Source: Valencia hispanica (lineage: Eukaryota; Chordata; Actinopteri; Cyprinodontiformes; Valenciidae). From it: DNA of 64,000 nt. The DNA lies in assembly GCA_963556495.2 (NCBI GenBank), contig OY747722.1, positions 22,149,001 through 22,213,000 on the forward strand, written 5' to 3'. Of this stretch, positions 37,501 to 48,000 are shown piece by piece (within the stretch, counting starts at the first letter, position 1; each line of letters starts with the position of its first letter). Both the position numbers and the translations under genes were made by a program. The notes under the pieces are model-generated. The model was not told the DNA's origin. It worked only from the letters and a program-made list of their open reading frames with translations, and did not search any database.

Positions 37501-38684
37501 GTCTGTGAACTCCTCACAAAGAGTGTTTGAGGGGGTTTTAGGAAATGCAGTAGTAGCTCTGTTAAAAAGTTTATCAATGGTGGAAAAAAGGATTTTGGAA
37601 TTATTTTTATGTTCCGAGATGATTTTGGAGAAGTATGAATTTCTTGAATTTCTTACTGCATTGTTGTATAATTTGAGAAGATCTGTGTATATTTGATGGT
37701 TTACTGTGGTTTTACTTTTCCTCCATTTTCTCTCTGCCGCCCTACAATTTCTCTTCATTTTTCCGAGGTTTTCATTTTTCCATGGCGTTGCAGCTTTAGA
37801 TTTAAAACTTTTTACTTGTAATGGAGCAAGCCAGTCAAGAGTGTACTGAAGCCTTCTGTTAAAAGCATTGACAATAAAATCACAGGGGGCAGGTAAAACA
37901 ATAGGAGGATTCTTTTTTAAAATTTCCAGAAAACCTGCAGCCACTTTAGGGTTTAGATGGCGCTTCCTGACAGTTCTCACAGAGGTCTCCTGCTGAATAA
38001 AACTGGTGACGTTAAAAAACACACAGTAGTGGTCAGAGACAGCCAAGTCAACAACAGAGGACACACGGGTGGACAGGCCATGCATGATGACCAAGTCCAG
38101 GGTGTGTCCTTTGTTGTGAGTCGGCTGCATGACATGTTGGCTAAAATCCATTTAAGTCAGGATGTTTAAAAAATCTGTTGATAAAGGATCTAAAAGGTTA
38201 TCTATATGTAGATTAAAATCACCAGCTAAAATGATCCTTTCTAAGGAGTTGTGCAAAATTGATAAAAACTCTGAAAATTCTTGAATAAAAAGTGCACTCT
38301 TTTTAGGAGGCCTATAAATTGTGACACATAAAATCTGAGGAGTGCTAAAAACAGTTGCATTATATTCAAAAGTAAAATAGTTATCAAATAAAACAGGTTT
38401 GGCGGCAAGTGTTGAACTTATAAAAGCAGTTCCGCCTCCCCTTTTGCTACTCCTCGTAGAATAAGTGAAGTTAAAATTAGGTGGGGAGGCCTCTGTAAGA
38501 ACAACAGGGCATCTGCACTCAGCCAAGTTTCTGTTAAAAATAAACAATGAAGATTATGGTCTAAAATCAGATCATTTATTATAAAAGTTTTGTTCAGAAG
38601 AGAGCGAACATTAAAAAGTGCCATATTAATAGTGATTGGAGATGGAGGGACTGTATGATGTACTGAAAGTGGGGCTTTTGGCAA
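34529..38684 (-). pseudogene. L2 ORF2 relic, endonuclease, RT and C-terminus (LINE B)
   Basis: Minus-strand segments in order are: endonuclease start MALFNVRSLLNKTFIIND and LTETWLS (38,500-38,625), ILAGDFNLHID (near 38,220), GHTLDLVIMHG and SDHYCVFF (38,020-38,110), and the linker to 37,405. RT segments are FQSGFRVNHSTETALLK, FDTVDHTILLTRLK, GVPQGSILGPVLFN and FHSYADDTQLYISMSPDD (35,330-35,730). The C-terminus is HISPVLKSLHWLP...RTHKHGEASFQFYG to a TAG at about 34,529. The YADD catalytic pair is intact. Frameshifts fall near 38,460, 38,150, 37,400, 35,208 and 34,930, and a 1.3-kb insertion splits it at 37,297. Confidence 0.9.
35985..37297. mobile_element. Unclassified TTAA-flanked 1.3-kb insertion in LINE B
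   Basis: LINE B ORF2 is intact in sense on either side (DPIPTSFK before, FYGSFRDEILTM after). Between them lies unrelated DNA bracketed by TTAAATTCC and its inverse GGAATTTAA. TTAA is present at 35,981-35,984 and 37,298-37,301. The left subterminal region is a GC palindrome, GGGCCCGCGGGCGGGCCC. No transposase frame was found. TTAA targeting fits piggyBac, but the CCC-type piggyBac terminus is absent, so the class is open. Confidence 0.6.
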
Positions 38685-38689
38685 CTTTT

Positions 38690-39989
38690 TGAGATTATTT
38701 GGATTGCATTTGTTCGGTTTATGATTTTTAGTCCGCTCTCTGCTGATAACAGGTATGAATGAGGTAGAACAAGGTCCAAGTCCAGTATGTGAGTTACTGT
38801 TAAAATCAGGGGTGAGTTCATAGGAGCAGGGAACATTTGCACATCAGGATGTGGCGGAGGAATCAGAGAGGGCAGGGACAGCTGTGGCCAGTGTAGTTGA
38901 CAGGGGGGGCATGGACATGCCAGGCTCAATGTCAGTGTACAAGTGCCTTGTCTATTTAGATGGAGGCCATCTGGTCCAAACAGGTGCTTCCTGCCGCAAA
39001 AAATGTTAAAATTGTCTATAAAACCAATATTGTGAACGGGGGTGATGGAGGAGAGCCAACTATTAAGGGATAAAAGTCTGCTAAAACGGCCAATTCCTCT
39101 GGCGATAGTGGGAGTGGGGCCAGAAATAAAAACCGAGACACGTGTGTTTTTCTAGAAGATTAAAAAGGTGAATAAAATTACGCTTCAGGAGCTCAGACTG
39201 CTGTTTATAAATGTCATTGGTGCCAGCATGAATCACAACTTTACTCACAGATTTGTGATGATCAATGAGCTGCAGGATCTGTTCGGTAATGTCCGTGACA
39301 GTGGCTCCAGGGAAACACAGTGTAAGGGCTCCTCTCATCCTCACGTTTCTGATGATAAGAGTCCCCGTTGATGAGTGTGGTGGGCAGGCGGGTGTTTGCG
39401 CTGGGCAGAGGATCGTTCACCATCCAGGACTTACTGTATGCCAGGTGTATAAGCGTCCCCAGGACTGCAGCGATGTTTAATCGGCGCCGAGGGCTCGTTC
39501 CGTGGGTTCGGGGTGAAGTGGAGCACTCCTCGGTGAGTTCTGGCTGCAGCCCGGGGTTTGTTTCTCCTGCTGCTGGGAAGGATTAGGCGGCGCTCCTACC
39601 GAGCTACGGCGACCAGGGGCTGTCAGAGGAGTGGAGCTGATGGGGGCTTTTGGTTTAGCCCCCTACTGGAACCAGCTGTCCTCCTCTGCTGCAGATGTTA
39701 CGCGGGCGCTTGGCCCCCCGAGTCCGCCTGGAGGCCCAGCGATGGATCCTCCCCCAACAGCTTCGCCGGGCTGGCAGGGAATGGTGTCCGCCAGCTGTGC
39801 ACTGCTGGCGGCGGCGAAAGTCCGGCCGAAGATGATGTCCACGTCGCGCTCATGGTCCTGGATTTGGTGGAGTGTTGAGATCCTCTGCTCCAGCTCCAGA
39901 ACTCTCTGGCTAAGTTTTGCGCAGCCATCACACGTAGGACTGCAGGTGAGTGGAGGCATGGCGGGGGAGAAGTAATCCGCGCTTCCCAC
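38690..39989 (-). pseudogene. L2 ORF1 relic with coiled coil and SGNH esterase (LINE B)
   Basis: The start MGSADYFSPAMPPL leads to CSPTCDGCAKLSQRVLELEQ, a Cys cluster followed by a heptad coiled coil. After a Pro/Gly-rich linker the esterase blocks follow: GDS near 39,360, HAGTNDIYKQQSE near 39,200, and PDGLHLNRQG near 38,955. These supply the nucleophile Ser, the Asn and the Asp-His pair of an SGNH hydrolase. Frameshifts next to GDS, at about 39,100 and elsewhere break the frame. The C-terminus (to about 38,690) is Pro/His-rich. In the family this protein is thought to act with the LINE RNA; the esterase substrate is unknown. Confidence 0.85.
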
Positions 39990-40118
39990 CGATTAAAACG
40001 ATCCGGTAAAAAACATCCTGGTTATTAATAAGTCAGTGGTGTTTAAAAATCCGTTAAAACCAGTCTTTAAAAATGTTTAAAACCAGCCGGTCTTGGCGGG
40101 CTGGCTGACGCATCCGCA

Positions 40119-40681
40119 CCATAAAGGCAATAACAAGGTCAGCCTTCTATCACCTGAAGAACATTTTTAGGATTAAACGACTGATGTTGCAAGAGGACCT
40201 AGAAAAACTCATCCATGCGTTTATCTTTAGTCGGATTGATTACTGCAACAGCGTCTTCACAGGTCTGCCTAAAAAGTCAATCAGACAGCTGCAGCTGATC
40301 CAGAACGCTGCCGCTCGCGTCCTCACTAGAACCAGGAAAGTAGAGCACATCACCCCAGTTCTAAAGTCCTTACACTGGCTCCCTGTAGCTCAGAGAATAG
40401 ACTTCAAAATACTTCTACTAGTTTATAAATCATTGCATGGCTTAGCACCAAAATATGTTGAAGACCTGTTGTCACGGTACCAACCACCAAGACCACTCAG
40501 GTCCTCCAACTCTAGCCTACTAAACATCCCTAGACTCCGAACTAAACATGGAGAAGCAGCTTTCAGTTTCTATGCTCCCCTTATCTGGAACGGACTTCCT
40601 GACGAGTGTAGAGCTGCTGAAACTCTGAACTGCTTTAAATCGAGACTAAAAACCCATCTGTTTAGAATTGCCTTCGAGTAA
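40119..40681 (+). pseudogene. L2 ORF2 relic, C-terminal part (LINE A, resumed)
   Basis: After LINE B the frame resumes with KAITRSAFYHLKNIF, followed by a 165-codon open stretch: LIHAFIFSRIDYCNSVFTGL, ARVLTRTRKVEHITPVLKS, IPRLRTKHGEAAFSFYAP and FKSRLKTHLFRIAFE, then a stop. This is the conserved C-terminal domain downstream of RT thumb in L2 proteins. It belongs to the same ORF as 32,068-33,956. The 3' UTR continues to 40,914 with the (TTGCC)n tail. Confidence 0.92.
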
Positions 40682-41194
40682 ATGATTGATGTCAAATGTA
40701 TCAAATGTGTTCATGCTCTCTTGCTTTATTGATCTTTCTCTTGCTTTATTGTGTATCATGTGTAATGTGTGTTTCTTTTACTTTTAATTTCCAATGTTAT
40801 ATTCCATGTATGTTTTTTTTGTTTTTTTTAATTACCAAATCATGTAAAGTACCTTGAATTACCCTGCTGTTGAAAGTGTGCAATACAAATAAAATTGCCT
40901 TGCCTTGCCTTGCCAAACATGTCCTATGTTCTGGTGTCCTGATTATTTAGTGTGCGACTCATCTGTTCTAAGATCATTTTGTATATTGTAGGTGTCCTGG
41001 TCTTTGTCAATGTTCTCTCGGGCATCATGTTTTTGTCCGAGAACAAATGTTTCTCCCCATGAAACGGGTTCAGTTTCTTTCTTTCTTTCACAGTTTCAGT
41101 TGTAGTATGAACAACCACACAAGAAATCAGATTTAATTTTTAAAAATCGGAATCGAGCATCAAGCCCTGCAGTCTGAACGTAGCCTAACTAATT

Positions 41195-41515
41195 ATGCAC
41201 TTTGTAAAATGGCCCAAAGGCATAAAATCCCTTGTCTAAAGTTTGTAGAGGGCACAGCCAGCTTGTGGAATAAACAATATGTGAGGAAGAAAACTAGTCT
41301 CCACAATGACACAGGGTGGTGGCAACATCATACTATGGGCATGCTGTGGGGATGGGAAGACAGATTGAGCTAAATGCAGAGCAATCCAGGAAAAAGGCCT
41401 GTCACAGCCAGAGCAGCAATTGGCTAGGTTAGATCAAAGCATATTCATGTGTTAAAATGGCCTTGTCAAAGTCCTGACCTAAGTCCTTTTGGGAAGTTGT
41501 GGCAAACATTCCCAC
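41195..41515 (+). mobile_element. Tc1-like element relic
   Basis: GGGTGGTGGCAACATCATAC (GGG-NIILW block) and GGCCTTGTCAAAGTCCTGAC (WPCQSPDL) are on the plus strand in the proper order, followed by a decayed region in place of NPIENLW. No inverted repeats were found. Confidence 0.7.
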
Positions 41516-43488
41516 CTTATTCTCTCCTTATTTGAAAATGAAAATTGGCAAAAACGTTGGTTTCAATTCAGAGTATTCTTCTACTTCTTCTGCTGTCTGT
41601 AACCTCTTTTCTTCACGTGTCTGTCTCTGATCGTGACTCCACAGCATTTACAAACAGGTATCAATGACCTTAAGCCTGACATATCGAGAAGAATCTTATA
41701 AGACCCTAAGGGAAGAGAAGAGAAGCAATGTTTGTACTTTTTATATACGGATGACGTCCACTTTGTGATTCGTGTCACTACCAGAGAGGCAAACCGGCCT
41801 CCATCACCAACACCTTGTCACCTCACAGACCGCCGTCGCTCCTGCGTACAAGCTGATCAGACGTGTCGCTGCCACTCCTGCTTACATGCGAAAAGACGCA
41901 CACCTGGCAGGTCTGAGTGACAGGCAACACGCTCCGTATGAACACCAGTAGACGCAGCTGAGTGACAGGGACGTCACTTGCACAACAATGCAATTAAAAG
42001 CTACAATAATTGCCTACATGAGAGTGAGTGAGGCTATTATGCTGTCAGCGGCTTGAAGGGTTTAAGACAGCGGAATTGTAAAGGCTCCTGCTTGGTGATG
42101 GGAAATCAAAAATGTTCACCTCAGAGACTGCAGCACCACCCTCCATCCGTTTCCCCTCATTGCTCATATTTGGAAAATGCATCTATTGTCCTTCTTTCTT
42201 ATGATCATCTTTAACAACTGTCAGTGGTGTGTTTACTAGGCCGCTCAACTGAAATCATCATACATTCCCTTTGCTACCCACAAATGTTGGAGCTCCTCAG
42301 AGCCATCTGGTGGTCGGCAGGAGAATAGCAGGACATTGAACTTCTCTCCAATTGCAGTAAAAAGCTTTGTTGTGCACCACTGAGCACTTTGACTCCCATT
42401 CTTATGAATTATACAGCTCGTTTTTTGAACTTCTTTTTCATCATGTGCCCACTAACAGTAATCCAGCACAACAAAACATCCCAGAATGTACCTTAATTTG
42501 CAAAGACTATGTGAAATAGGGCTTGAGGGCTTAAGTCACTCGTGTGTAGTGAATCAACACACTTGTTGGCGAGATTACTCATTGTGCAGCCTGATCATAC
42601 ATATGCAAATGCTCTCTCATGATCCCGGCACAGTGAAAGAATTACAGCGAGCATCCGTCACACTGAAAGACACTGTACTGGCCCATATAATCACTCAGCT
42701 GAATTGAGGGCAAGCGGGAAGAAAGGAAGTGTTTTTCTTTCGCTCCCCTGTCATCATTCAAAAGCCGGGGTAAGAAAGTGCTCCCCTTTTACTGCTGCAC
42801 AGATGCTTATAAATCATTTTCAAAGACCTTTTTCATACCAAACACTCCCCCATCCCCCCTCCTTGAGCCGTAATCGGGTACAGCTTTTTTGGTAAATATT
42901 TGATGGTCCTGGCCTGGCGTATTTGAGAAGCGGAGATCGTCCACGAGGAGTTGTTTTTAGGTCATTTCCGAGACCGCTCTTCTCTTTCTTCTCCTTTTTT
43001 TTTCTTCAGCCTTTCAGCTAGCTCCCAGTGAAAACTGTAAAGGACAGGATGTGATAGGCGGTTGGAGATTTGTTTGAAATTTGCCCCAGTTCAGAGAAAA
43101 GGGAATCAAGCATGTTGTCTGTAAGTGTGTCGGGAGATAACGGAGGGGAAGACTCCTGCCTTTCCATTTCCTCTCAAAGGGTATGCAACTGATTCAGGGC
43201 TTTTTTATTCTTCCCTATCTCCACATTAAACAGTGTGGCAACCTCTGAGATAAAGCAAGAAGGTAGAGATAACCTTCAGACAAATGCCGAAAAAGATTCA
43301 AAAATCCTGTTGAAAAGTTGTAGTGTTGTTGTGTGACACTAAAAAAACATGCCAAACCATTTTACAGTATTTGTAGTACCTACAATACAAAGAACATTTC
43401 TGAATTGACAAAAGCATTTTTCTGTCAAGTTCTTTCCCCCTTCCTTTCAGAAAATGTTTTTTCTTTTGAAGCAAAATTCAGTTATCTT
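41516..43488. other. Non-coding sequence, nothing recognised
   Basis: Repeat-poor sequence. The stretch about 42,000-42,960 is balanced in composition and lacks transposon motifs, so it is one of the cleaner intervals for a search for conserved non-coding elements. Confidence 0.4.
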
Positions 43489-44420
43489 AATCTATATAGC
43501 CAAAATGAACAACAGATGTGGTTCAATTCGTATCCAATTCTGTCCAGATTCAGTTAAAATCGGTTCCATTTTATTCCAAAACAATCTCATTAAGTAGTCA
43601 GACTGAGATGCAATCCCATTTAATGCAATTCAATACAATAAACATTTTAATCAAAGGGTTAAGTTCAGGCGATACTTAAATTACAACTGATAAAAAGTAG
43701 GCTAACCCTTGGGAACTGATTGCATGGGGTTTATGACTTGGGAAACAATCAGGAGCAAGCATGTGGAGACAGGGTAGAGGAACGGTTCCTTTTTAACAAA
43801 AAAAAACCATCCAGCAGAATCAGGCTCGTATGAGCGGCCATCTTTTACAACAGGGGTTAAGCAGGTAGAAAGGAGACAGACAAAATCAGGGGAATCAGGG
43901 GAATATTTTTACAGCAAATAAAAAAAGGAACACAGAGTTAATAGCAGTATTAACTCTATTGATTGCTTTAGTTTGGAAGGAGGCAGTTAAACACAGAACC
44001 ACTAGGCTAGGAGTACTTTCTGTGGAAAAGGAAAGCAGACAGAACACAGTTAATGACAACAATAGTTTTCTAATGCCTTTTTTCTAGTTGAGAGACAGCT
44101 AAACACAGAAGCACTGAACTCCACAGTACCTTCGATAGGAAAGGAAACAGGACACAAACAGTAGTTAATGACATCAATACGGTAGCTTTATCAGTGTTGT
44201 TGTTGAGGAAGGAGACACACAGAAGTTGTTGTTTTTTCCCCAGGAGTAGTTTTTACTGGAAAGAAGGGCAAATAAAATTACACATATTACACATATCCAT
44301 CCATGGCTTCATCATGTGAAACACTAAAGCACTAGTACTTTCTATCGAAAAGAAAATTAAAGATGGTACATGGATAATGGGTGCAACAGCAAAATTGGTG
44401 TCTCCATTTCAGAAAAAGGC
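43489..44420 (+). repeat. Retroposon-like block with 112-115 bp tandem units
   Basis: The left part (43,489-43,650) resembles fish retroposon DNA of the type TTCAGTTxxATTTATATAG...CAACA; a diverged relative is at 50,826-51,010. To the right, similar units repeat. GTTAAT marks them at 43,937, 44,049 and 44,164, each preceded by ACACAGAAxCACT and GTACTTTCTxTGGAAAAGGAAA-type words. A weaker fourth unit follows to about 44,400. The period is therefore 112-115 bp. No protein frame. Confidence 0.55.
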
Positions 44421-46532
44421 TATATTAAACATAGAAGGAGGGAGCCTTCTTCTATGTGTACGCCTATCTGAAATTAAACCAACCTGATCACATTTTCTTC
44501 AGGAAAAACTAGCTAATTGCAGCCTGTCATTGTCAAACTGCCTTTCCTTATTAATGCTAAAGACATCCAGGATGATATATAAAGGTACCTGCTTTCACAG
44601 CCTGTCAGATAGTGAGAACATAAGGATCACCATAAATCAAAAGAAAACTCAAAACTGCTACACAGTTTAAATCCTAGAGTACATAAAGCCATGCAAAGCA
44701 CATTAAAATAGCATGAACTGATCCTCTTGCTAAACTGTTCTTGGCTGATGTTTATGATATAATCCAGCAACATGGAAAATGTCGCGTTTTCATTTTTACC
44801 TTTATTTAACATGTCTTTGTTTGTTTAAAAAAAATGTAATACAAATTTTAAATAATTTGCCAAAGCTAAGAATGGGCTCTGCAATGAAATGATTTGGGAA
44901 GAACAAAATGTAAGTATATACTGCTAGAACCAATGTGTACAGGTGTACAGTCCCTTTGATTGGGCAATCCCTCAGGACCAGCTGAAAGAAAACCATGTGA
45001 CAGTCTGCAGGGGTGAGAAATACAGACGGTAGCTAGATGAGTGGAAGAGCCAGGAAATGGGCTTTGTTTAGCTAAAATCTGTTAGGGTTTACCTGTCAGC
45101 CCCTAGGCAGAAACAGAGTGGGTATCTCATTAGTTTAAAGAGAGAAGTTAAACAGCACATATATGTAAGATTCAACTCAATTTCACATATTTAAATTGAA
45201 GGGCCTAATGGTACAACCTCGATTCAGTGGGACAGCTTGACGCAGTGCACTGAAATATTCCCTGGAGGCAAAAGGCTTCCATTGAGGCCAGAAAACCTAT
45301 TATGATGTGTCTGGAATAAAGTTCTGGCCAGGAAAATACAATTATTGATCGCTATGAAAAACAAAGCCCTATGAATGTTTTGGTTTTCATTCAAATATTT
45401 TTAGAACTGCTTCGTCTCACCACCCACACTTTTAAGTGAGGGCGAGCGATATAGAGAGAGAGAGAGAGACGGAGTGTGCATATTCCTGGTTATTTTTTTT
45501 AATTGATGGGGTATGTGCTGGCATCATGAGATGGGTTAATGAAAAATCCAGTCAAATACAAATTAGAATCAAACTAGCCTAGTCTAAGGTATGGGTGGGG
45601 AGATGTTAACATTCCTTTGCATAATCTAAGTCTCCATCATGTCACTCATACTCATCTCTGACATAATAAAAAAAAACTAGCCCTTGTTTGGACTCTTTCT
45701 AGAATGTTCTATCTTTTAACTTCTGTTTAGTGCAAGAGTGAAATTGCTTGTGTTTGCAGATACCCGGCCATCTGATTAGGTGCCTCAACACCTTAACTCT
45801 GATACATAGCAACTCCAACCGTGTGTACTGTAGGTGTAATGAACAGTATGTTTGTGTGAAGACGAGAAAGAATCCGACTTTTTCTTTTCATCTGTTTCTG
45901 TTAAACATTCATCTATCACCAGCCCAATTGGGATTACTAGACGTATCCAACCATTATCTCATGATCTATACCCTATAATCTAATTTGTGTAATCATTTAC
46001 ATATTCTAATTATATGGAATTTCTTTTGTTTTGATGCACCAAAAAAAAGATGCACACAAAGTAATACTTCTTGCACGTTCAAAAAGAAAAATGGTGAGCA
46101 CAACTGAAAATGTACCAAAATATCTTATTTATTCTCCAATTATAAATAAATACGAGAGCTGTGGCATTGGTATGGCGATCACAGTGCTTTAATCAGGAAG
46201 CAATGCAACATCTGTCACTGGAAAAGGAAATATGAGCTCATCTGAAAGGCAGTTTGAGAAAATATTCTAGTGACCCAAGGATTTCATTGTCTTATTTGTC
46301 ACAAATACGTTGAGTCAGTCATACACTGTATTTTAAGAAAAGTTATTAAATGTTACTGTAAGGTACCTGGATAAAAAAGGCAATACAAAATTGTCTTTTT
46401 TTAACATAGAACTCCAAGCTCTTTTGGGTCATTTTAGATGGGGTAATGAATGTGTGGAATAATTATGCATACCTTGAAGTACGGTATTATTCACTGAGGC
46501 TTGATACTCCCTCATCACCCAAATATATTCAA
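44421..46532. other. Non-coding sequence, short (GA)n only
   Basis: Contains a (GA)n run at about 45,450-45,469. Otherwise nothing is recognised. Confidence 0.45.
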
Positions 46533-46630
46533 TGATTTATTTTTACTATCCCGCACTACCCCTGTTCAGGGCTGTAGGATAGCTGGGGGCTATCCCAGCT
46601 GCTGTCGGGTGAGAGACTGGGCAGGTCTAA
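46533..46630 (+). repeat. Fragment of a common teleost interspersed repeat
   Basis: TTCAGGGCTGTAGGATAGC, GGGGGCTATCCCAGCTG and GGGTGAGAGACTGGGCAGGT match the core of a very abundant fish repeat that I recognise by sequence but cannot name with certainty. Confidence 0.55.
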
Positions 46631-46784
46631 GCCTGAGACAAAGATAATGATTTTATTTAATGAGGGAAAAAGCTATCCAAACCTACCTCCACCTATATAA
46701 AAAAAGTAATGTTCATCTTGTAAATCAGGAATTAACTGTGATTAAACATATCTATTAAATAGAAGAAAGCCATCTCTACTGCTT

Positions 46785-48000
46785 TGGGAATCCAGTGAAC
46801 CACAGTGAGTCATTACTCACAAATGGAGACAACATGGATCAGGGGCCAACCTTTACTTAGTCCACGAGTGTAACGACAACTCATCAATCAATCAATCAAA
46901 CTTTATTTATAAAGCACCTTTCATACAAAAAAATGCAGCTCAAAGTGCTTTACAGATTAAAATGACCCCACATAACCCAGATTCCCATCCCTTCCTCACA
47001 ATTATAAAAACGAAATGACAGTTATTACCCCTTCCCAAACCCATTTCCCAGACACACACTGGCACACATCCACACACAAACACACATACACCTTCCCAAA
47101 ACGCGTAAGATCATTGGTAGACACTAGGCTGAGCTCAGATGAGTCAGGTACGTAAGGAAAACGCCATCAGGAGAATGGTCTGCCCCGACAGCAGCAGGTC
47201 CACTGCAGCAGCCAGGGCACCGACACAGGGCAGCCAGAGGAGGGAGGGTAGAGACCCCCGCTTCCACCTGAGCACTACCCGGAGAGTACCCAGGCCACCG
47301 CAGCCAAACCCCGCCCTCGAGGCAGAGGGCTCCCACAGAGGAAACACTTTAAGAAGGATTAATTAGTAAAAATTTAAAATAACCAGAGCTAATATAAGTA
47401 AAATAAGTAGTAATAAATATAATAGTAAAAACGGTTAACCATATAATAGCAGAAATATCTAATAAAACTCTGTTAAAATATAAGCAAATAAAACATACAA
47501 AGCAATGAAACACACTATAATAAATAATAATCAATTAAAAGCTAAGCTAAAAAGGTAAGTCTTGAGCCTGCTCTTAAAAACATGAAAGTTATCTGCGGCC
47601 CTGAGGTCCTCTGGCAGCCCGTTCCAAAGATGACTCATCTAGGCACTCACTAAAAAACCCAGAAGATCATCTGAAGCACTGCAGGCCTCACTTGTCTCCA
47701 GTATGGACTGACTATAAAAAAGTGGAACTACTCTAGTAAAATTAACATAACAGTAGTCAAACATGGGGGCTCTAGTGTGATGGTCTGGGGCTGCTTTGCT
47801 TCTTCCCGCCATAATCCATAAAGGCATGAATCTGTTTACATGAAGCTCAAGCGCAGCAGAGTTATTCAGCAGTTCAAAGGTCTAAAGCACAGCAGTACGT
47901 CCACCTCTTAATGGCTCAAGTGATCAATAACCACCTCTGTGCTGCCTTACACAAATGGATATTAAAATTAGAAAAGCACTCAAAGAGCACAGACCTCCAC
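46785..48000 (+). mobile_element. Tc1-like element relic split by an L2 3' end
   Basis: The left part (to 46,885) reads like the Tc1 DNA-binding region (CACAAATGGAGACAACATGG, then AACGACAACTCATC). The right part (from 47,633) continues the same element: GCAGGCCTCACTTGTCTC, then GTAGTCAAACATGGGGGCTC and GTGATGGTCTGGGGCTGCTT for the VKHGGSSVMVWGC block, and ACGTCCACCTCTTAATGGCT. The L2 insertion explains the gap precisely. Old and frameshifted. Confidence 0.8.
46886..47632 (-). mobile_element. 5'-truncated L2 3' end (LINE B lineage) inside Tc1
   Basis: ACTCATC is duplicated at 46,879-46,885 and 47,633-47,639. On the minus strand it holds the last codons of ORF2, the 3' UTR with the same GC-rich block as LINE B, and a (TTGA)n tail. 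It matches 33,957-34,620 in order. Confidence 0.9.

Larger units (their letters stand above)
33957..40118 (-). mobile_element. L2 LINE B, nearly full length, nested in LINE A
   Basis: LINE B lies antisense inside LINE A ORF2, with CATAAA duplicated at 33,951-33,956 and 40,119-40,124. On its own strand it has a short GC-rich 5' region, ORF1, ORF2, a 3' UTR with a GC-rich block, and a tail of GATTTGATTTGA type. Subtracting the internal 1.3-kb insertion leaves about 4.8 kb, a plausible full L2 length. Frameshifts in both ORFs show it is no longer active. Confidence 0.92.
30011..40914 (+). mobile_element. L2 LINE A, interrupted by two insertions
   Basis: LINE A occupies 30,011-30,546, 31,528-33,956 and 40,119-40,914. 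The gaps are a Harbinger element and LINE B. Removing both gives an order of ORF1, ORF2, 3' UTR, ending in AATAAAATTGCC and a (TTGCC)n tail. It is 5'-truncated, lacking the start of ORF1, and has lost the C-terminal end of the endonuclease near 32,600. ORF2 carries frameshifts and stops, so it is inactive. Confidence 0.88.

Noticed and set aside
39558..39975. Plus-strand frames of 106 and 114 aa
   Set aside because: They are the antisense of LINE B ORF1.
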